A stretch of DNA of 64,000 nucleotides, from assembly GCF_001045445.1 (NCBI RefSeq), contig NZ_LFNF01000002.1, forward strand, positions 1,281,059 to 1,345,058. The letters are read 5' to 3'. Of the stretch, positions 61,740 to 64,000 are shown piece by piece. The DNA is from Chryseobacterium sp. BLS98. Lineage in GTDB: Bacteria; Bacteroidota; Bacteroidia; Flavobacteriales; Weeksellaceae. A program made the position numbers and the translations under genes. The notes beneath the pieces were generated by a model. It worked only from the letters and a program-made list of their open reading frames with translations, had not been told where the DNA came from and did not search any database. Numbering within the stretch: position 1 is the first letter of the stretch; every line of letters begins with the position of its first letter.

Positions 61740-62249
61740 TTATTCATTTTCAATAATCTGTGTGTTTTTTAAATTTTCCTTAAAAAATTTTAAAGAATTA
61801 ACAGGATATAAATAGATTATATCGGATTTTTTATTAAACATAAATGATACATTAAAAGGATCATAAATAATGCCATCTGGTAATTTTTGATTATTTAAAT
61901 TTTCATAAGAGACCTCTTTTATAATTGGTTTAAAAACACCTAGTGAATCTTCAGAAATAGCTGGGTAATTTTTATACTTATATAATTTTTCATATTCTAT
62001 ATTTTTTATAAATTTTTTTTCAACAATTGTAATTCCAATACCATAAGTTACATCTTTAAAATTTATTGTATCATCAATTTTTTTTGAAGATAAGACCAAA
62101 CATATGTCTTTTGGGTTAGGAGTGCCTTTTTGTAATTTATATAAATCTAATGATTTATCAAGTAGTTCTTCTACTCCATTTTTTTTTACATTCTGTGCAG
62201 AGCAAGATATAAAAAAAGCTATTAGTATTAATAAAAGTTTATTTATCAT
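61740..62249 (-). CDS. Lipoprotein next to the Rhs toxin, candidate immunity protein
   Basis: A 169-residue protein with a lipoprotein signal (LLILIAFFISCSAQ, cysteine 16). The mature part is polar and Lys/Asn/Ile-rich (YGIGITIVEKKFIKNIEYEKL, YDPFNVSFMFNKKSDIIYLYP), with no motif I recognise. The start codon overlaps the stop of the Rhs gene by four bases (ATGA), so the two are translated together. Small genes in this position after a polymorphic toxin usually encode the matching immunity protein. A lipoprotein would place it in the periplasm or membrane. The role is inference. Base composition is clearly more AT-rich than in the Rhs core. Confidence 0.6.
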   Translation of the reverse strand: MINKLLLILIAFFISCSAQNVKKNGVEELLDKSLDLYKLQKGTPNPKDICLVLSSKKIDDTINFKDVTYGIGITIVEKKFIKNIEYEKLYKYKNYPAISEDSLGVFKPIIKEVSYENLNNQKLPDGIIYDPFNVSFMFNKKSDIIYLYPVNSLKFFKENLKNTQIIENE

Positions 62250-64000
62250 TTTGTTTTGCCTTTAAATATTGCTGTCGAATTATTATATTGAATATAGCCA
62301 CCTCCAAGTCTTTTATTTAATATTGGACTATACATATATCTTTTCAATCCTTCAATTTGAGTTGTTGATCTGTCCCCTCGATAACCATGAAGTGGATTTA
62401 TACTAAACATTATATTTTCATTTTTAAATCTTTCCACAAACCCAGATGGTGCAGCAATACCAGTAATAGTAGGATGACTATGAACATTTTCAGTCCAATT
62501 ACCATCCTGCACAACATGAAAGCCATTACCTTGAGAAAGATTTAAATATGGAAATACTAAATTAGCTTGTTGGACAGCATTTGATAGATGATTAGTGGCA
62601 ATTAAATTTGAGGAAAAACCATCAGAAAAGTCTATTTTATTTTGAGAAAATTCCACATTTGTATTTTCTGCTGCAAATTCAAAAAATTGAGTAGCACTAT
62701 CATAATTATCAATCTTTAAGTATGTCATTTGATCACTTTTTGTATCTTCACCAATTAGTTCATATGGTATTGTCTTTGCCTCTCCTATCTGAGAATCTCC
62801 TTTTGGATTTGATTCTGAAATATTCGTACGTGCAATTTGTATAGACTTAGACTCATCTTCGTTTGTAATGGTATCATAGGCATTATTGTCTTTTGTTCTT
62901 TCTATAGTACCATTGTTAAAAATTTTAATTTTATCCTCACTCTGCATTCCATCCGGATCAATAAATCTCATTGGATTGTTATATGCATAAGTGTAAGGCG
63001 ACCATCTACGAGAAGTTTCCGCCAATGGGTCCACTACTCCCCATCTACCAATATCTGCCATATACATCCTTGCTCCATAATCATACATTCCCGTGTCTTG
63101 CAGCTCTTTTCCGTTATACTTGTAATTTTTATAACTACCTGCCCCAAAATAAGCATTTCCTGTCTTCAGGTGATTCATTCCAAAAGGATAATAGTCGTTA
63201 GCATCTGTTATTTCAATAGATCCGTTGGTATTATTCTTTCCATAACTTACCCTTGCATTACCTAAATGATCTTTATACTGGTAAATATACATTTTTCTCT
63301 GGTAATCGTAAAACCCTTCTGCTGTCGGAAAGAATTGCAGTTCAGGATTATGAGGATTCTGAACAATGGGGTCTATTGGAGTAGGATCAAAATCAATAGG
63401 AGGACCAATTGTAAATGCCTGTATTTCTAATGCCCGTTTTGTATCCATAGAAGCCATAGAGAACATATCTTCGGAGGCCCCACCACCTGAAGATGTTATA
63501 TTCAGATATTGGAAACCATCAAGATAATCAGTGATTTCTTTTGTCCAGGTTGTTCCGGCAACTCCTATCATTGTTTTTGTGCTTTCTTTTCTTAGTTTGA
63601 TTCCATCTGCCCCATATTTTGTTTTGATCTGTGTGGTTATCGGATCAAGGCCGATATCCACAGTATTAGGAAGGTTCAGGTAATTGTAATTAATTCCTGT
63701 AATCTGTTTATCCATCATGCTTTTCATATTCCCGTTCAGATCGTAATCAATAGGCATGCCTGCAGTCCCTTCATATCCTGTCTTATTATTGCTGTTATCT
63801 TTGATCTTTACAGCCTGATTCCCAACATAGGTATATTCCAGTTTATCAATGACAGTAGCGGTAGTATTCCCATTTTCCATAACAGATGTTCTGTAAAGGT
63901 TGGTAATATTTCCATTTAAATCATAATCCAGTGATTCTGTATTTTCTACACTTCCCGGATTATTGGGATTCTGATAATATCCTGCCGTTAACCTGTTTAA
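62246..64000 (-). CDS. Rhs-repeat polymorphic toxin, 3' part (N-terminus beyond window)
   Basis: The last 584 codons of a large Rhs protein, open to the right window edge. The YD-type repeats (YDLNGNITNLYR, YDLNGNMKSMMDK) and the Rhs-associated core (YQYKDHLGNARVSY, YDYGARMYMADIGRWGVVDPLAE, SPYTYAYNNPMRFIDPDG) are complete. After DPDG (62948-62959) comes a C-terminal domain of about 233 residues unlike the core and more AT-rich. It contains NVHSHPT (62471-62482), reminiscent of JAB/MPN metalloprotease-like toxins, but the full JAMM spacing is not met. Rhs proteins are shells that carry such C-terminal toxins for delivery to rival cells. An overlapping candidate immunity gene follows. Confidence 0.88.
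   Translation of the reverse strand, partial: LNRLTAGYYQNPNNPGSVENTESLDYDLNGNITNLYRTSVMENGNTTATVIDKLEYTYVGNQAVKIKDNSNNKTGYEGTAGMPIDYDLNGNMKSMMDKQITGINYNYLNLPNTVDIGLDPITTQIKTKYGADGIKLRKESTKTMIGVAGTTWTKEITDYLDGFQYLNITSSGGGASEDMFSMASMDTKRALEIQAFTIGPPIDFDPTPIDPIVQNPHNPELQFFPTAEGFYDYQRKMYIYQYKDHLGNARVSYGKNNTNGSIEITDANDYYPFGMNHLKTGNAYFGAGSYKNYKYNGKELQDTGMYDYGARMYMADIGRWGVVDPLAETSRRWSPYTYAYNNPMRFIDPDGMQSEDKIKIFNNGTIERTKDNNAYDTITNEDESKSIQIARTNISESNPKGDSQIGEAKTIPYELIGEDTKSDQMTYLKIDNYDSATQFFEFAAENTNVEFSQNKIDFSDGFSSNLIATNHLSNAVQQANLVFPYLNLSQGNGFHVVQDGNWTENVHSHPTITGIAAPSGFVERFKNENIMFSINPLHGYRGDRSTTQIEGLKRYMYSPILNKRLGGGYIQYNNSTAIFKGKTK

Noticed and set aside
62837..63265. 142-codon plus-strand frame opposite the Rhs core
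   Set aside because: Antisense shadow; the coding strand carries the Rhs signatures.

Overview
The window is AT-rich chromosomal DNA from a Flavobacteriales bacterium, most likely Chryseobacterium or a near relative in the Weeksellaceae. The evidence is threefold. Promoters have the Bacteroidetes form (TTTG, about 19 bases, TANNTTTG). Four giant secreted proteins end in the type B sorting domain of the type IX secretion system (T9SS). The housekeeping proteins are of Bacteroidetes type throughout. No tRNA, rRNA, CRISPR array, prophage or complete insertion sequence was seen.

Layout. 1-7.5 kb: partial envelope lipoprotein, tilS, a DsbD-type reductase, an ExbD-like protein, an alpha/beta hydrolase, a patatin and a DHH phosphoesterase. 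7.6-16.3 kb: rpmH, ftsE, a minus-strand group (riboflavin synthase, histidine kinase, TrmN-type methyltransferase), pdxA, a YceD-like gene with rpmF, accB-accC, and a lone Hcp/TssD tube protein. 16.5-26.7 kb: rocD followed by a surface-glycan cluster (five glycosyltransferases or likely glycosyltransferases of several families, a GT61-like protein, a polytopic membrane protein and a polysaccharide deacetylase). 26.8-31.3 kb: gltX with an unusual insertion, accA, a small secreted protein and tsf. 31.5-44.3 kb: four tandem paralogous T9SS cargo proteins with IgGFc-binding-like heads. 44.4-48.2 kb: a secreted beta-sandwich protein and three more members of the small secreted family whose first member lies beside tsf, with trmB among them. 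48.2-50.1 kb: rplM-rpsI-rpsB on the minus strand. 50.4-61.1 kb: a DUF3667-like protein, a fused acyl-CoA mutase (icmF), assorted enzymes and ruvC. 61.2-64 kb: the 3' part of an Rhs polymorphic toxin gene, an overlapping lipoprotein gene that may encode its immunity protein, a broken Rhs fragment and two palindromic repeats.

Themes. The best candidates for something undescribed are the block from 29.6 to 48.2 kb and the Rhs locus. In the first, a four-gene array of surface proteins is flanked on both sides, in opposite orientations, by a family of small exported proteins sharing a two-cysteine domain. The same block separates tsf from rpsB, which suggests an inversion or insertion. In the second, a toxin tail and its neighbour form an AT-richer module beside a scrap of an older Rhs gene. 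The TANNTTTG promoter element corrected many translation starts, because the longest reading frame often begins inside or upstream of it.
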